Assembly: GCF_002223055.1 (NCBI RefSeq)
Contig: NZ_NKFL01000007.1
Location: 992,001-1,056,000 of the forward strand
From: Burkholderia sp. HI2500
GTDB lineage: Bacteria; Pseudomonadota; Gammaproteobacteria; Burkholderiales; Burkholderiaceae
Length of the DNA stretch: 64,000 bases
Direction: 5' to 3'
Shown here: positions 63,290 through 64,000 of the stretch, in pieces
Layout of the letters: each line of letters starts with the position of its first letter
Position numbering within the stretch: the first letter of the stretch is position 1
The notes under the pieces: model-generated
Database searches by the model: none
Told to the model about the DNA's origin: nothing
Seen by the model: the letters and a program-made list of their open reading frames with translations, nothing else
Made by a program: the position numbers and the translations under genes

Positions 63290-63694
63290 TCATCCGTTCG
63301 GAATCCCAGGCTGCTCATCCGCTCCGAGCGTCGTCACAAATTCGACGGAAACCCCCGGGGCAATGGACACGAACAACTGAAGCTCATTGGACAACGGCAC
63401 TTCACTCAGCGAGTAGTCGATCCGACTGCCGGAGAGTCGATCGATCAACGTCACCCATTCGCGGTGCGTGTCGACGCGAAGCGCAATGTGATCGATGCGC
63501 GGCGTGCTACGGCCTGCGTGCGCCGGTAGCGTTGCACGCGTGACATGAATCATCGGGCGGCTATCGAGGTACAACCAGTAGCCATCCACCGTGAACGGCG
63601 GTCGAGGCCCGGTATCGAGACCGACGACCTCATCGAAAAAGCGGCGTGTACCGTCAATGTCATCGGTAACGATGGTGGCGTGGTCGAAATGCAT
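63290..63694 (-). CDS. VOC/glyoxalase-fold protein
   Basis: A 134-residue single-domain vicinal-oxygen-chelate protein: MHFDHATIVTDDIDGTRRFFDEVVGLDTG opens the first beta-alpha-beta-beta-beta unit, and the second begins RIDHIALRV. Metal ligands appear as H4, H59 or so, H78 region and a late E in SVEFV. Members are dioxygenases, isomerases or antibiotic-resistance proteins; the reaction here is unknown. The chosen start gives the usual family length. A LysR-site-like element lies upstream. Confidence 0.8.
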   Translation of the reverse strand: MHFDHATIVTDDIDGTRRFFDEVVGLDTGPRPPFTVDGYWLYLDSRPMIHVTRATLPAHAGRSTPRIDHIALRVDTHREWVTLIDRLSGSRIDYSLSEVPLSNELQLFVSIAPGVSVEFVTTLGADEQPGIPNG

Positions 63695-63749
63695 GCTTCG
63701 TGTCCATGCTGGAAAGCCTGGTACGCATTCTGTCGCACGTCGGTCGGTC

Positions 63750-63795
63750 TTGATAATTGGCTTCGCCATTGAATGATCTTCAATGACGACAAGAA
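63750..63795. promoter_or_regulatory. LysR-site-like element, copy 2
   Basis: This block matches the one at 59739-59784 in 35 of 46 bases. The inverted repeat is TTGAATGATCTTCAA (63769-63783), at the same offset as in copy 1. It sits 56 bp upstream of the glyoxalase-fold gene. Confidence 0.55.
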
Positions 63796-63970
63796 GATGG
63801 GGGCCGCTGGTTGCCTTGGGGGTCCCGGTTTCGTCGCACGCCAGCGGATTCAAGAGACACGATGTCACCGCGACGCCATGCGTGCACGTCTTCGGCAATG
63901 TCGCGAACGGCATTCATGGCGCGGCCGGCGCAATGGGCACATGTGCACGGGCCGCGCGGGGCGCCCGATC

Positions 63971-64000
63971 CTACAGCCCCTGCGGCGCATCGCGCAGCAC
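63971..64000 (-). CDS. Possible 3' end of a gene cut by the window edge
   Basis: On the minus strand the last bases read VLRDAPQGL and a TAG stop (63971-63973). The frame is open to the window end. Too little is visible to name it; it could be chance. Confidence 0.25.
   Translation of the reverse strand: MLRDAPQGL

Overview
The window is high-GC DNA (roughly two thirds G+C, with long open shadow frames on both strands). Its gene families, codon use and accessory-metabolism layout point to a Burkholderia chromosome, probably a secondary replicon of a Burkholderia cepacia complex-like strain. That assignment is inferred from sequence style; no ribosomal RNA or marker gene is present. I found no tRNA, rRNA, CRISPR array, intact insertion sequence or replication origin.

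Layout, 1-20 kb. A secreted beta-propeller protein is followed by a translationally coupled minus-strand operon (M81 metallopeptidase, allantoate/carbamoyl amidohydrolase, complete Liv-type importer) that faces a FadR-type GntR regulator across a perfect 20-bp palindrome. Next come an aldehyde dehydrogenase, a class III aminotransferase and an amino-acid permease, facing an AraC regulator; this looks like amine/amino-acid catabolism. A four-gene OpuC/Yeh-type osmoprotectant ABC operon ends at a strong hairpin.

20-42 kb. A small secreted protein is followed by an unusual fusion of a nucleophile-less alpha/beta-hydrolase with a PEP-synthase/rifampin-phosphotransferase-like enzyme, a small lipoprotein, and a MarR-GNAT fusion with two tandem operators. 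From 25.3 to 41.9 kb lies what looks like an organosulfur-scavenging supercluster. It has three flavin-dependent LLM monooxygenases, a ribose-type ABC importer, an amino-acid ABC importer without its own ATPase, a GNAT protein and a complete dipeptide-type ABC importer, running in two divergent transcription units from a shared control region. Two very short ORFs are translationally coupled to genes in the minus-strand unit.

42-52.4 kb. An AEC carrier with a small membrane partner is followed by a HutC-type regulator facing a DASS-family transporter and a large PHP/CehA-like hydrolase. An orphan polyamine-type binding protein and an MFS transporter coupled to a LOG-like protein complete the region.

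52.4-56.8 kb is the most interesting stretch. It holds an H-NS paralogue, a retron-type reverse transcriptase and, just upstream of it, a recognisable msr-msd RNA. The RNA has a 17-nt a1/a2 duplex, a branching-guanosine context, msr hairpins, a long msd stem and its own sigma70-like promoter. Next to it are a probable plasmid fertility-inhibition protein and an AT-rich tract with a small secreted protein.

56.8-64 kb holds a LysR regulator, a SnoaL-like protein, an AraJ-like MFS exporter, a Tat-exported polysaccharide deacetylase, an atypical SDR and a glyoxalase-fold protein. Among them are at least four gene remnants (receiver domain, two LysR, one MFS). A 46-bp LysR-site-like element is duplicated upstream of the exporter and of the glyoxalase gene.
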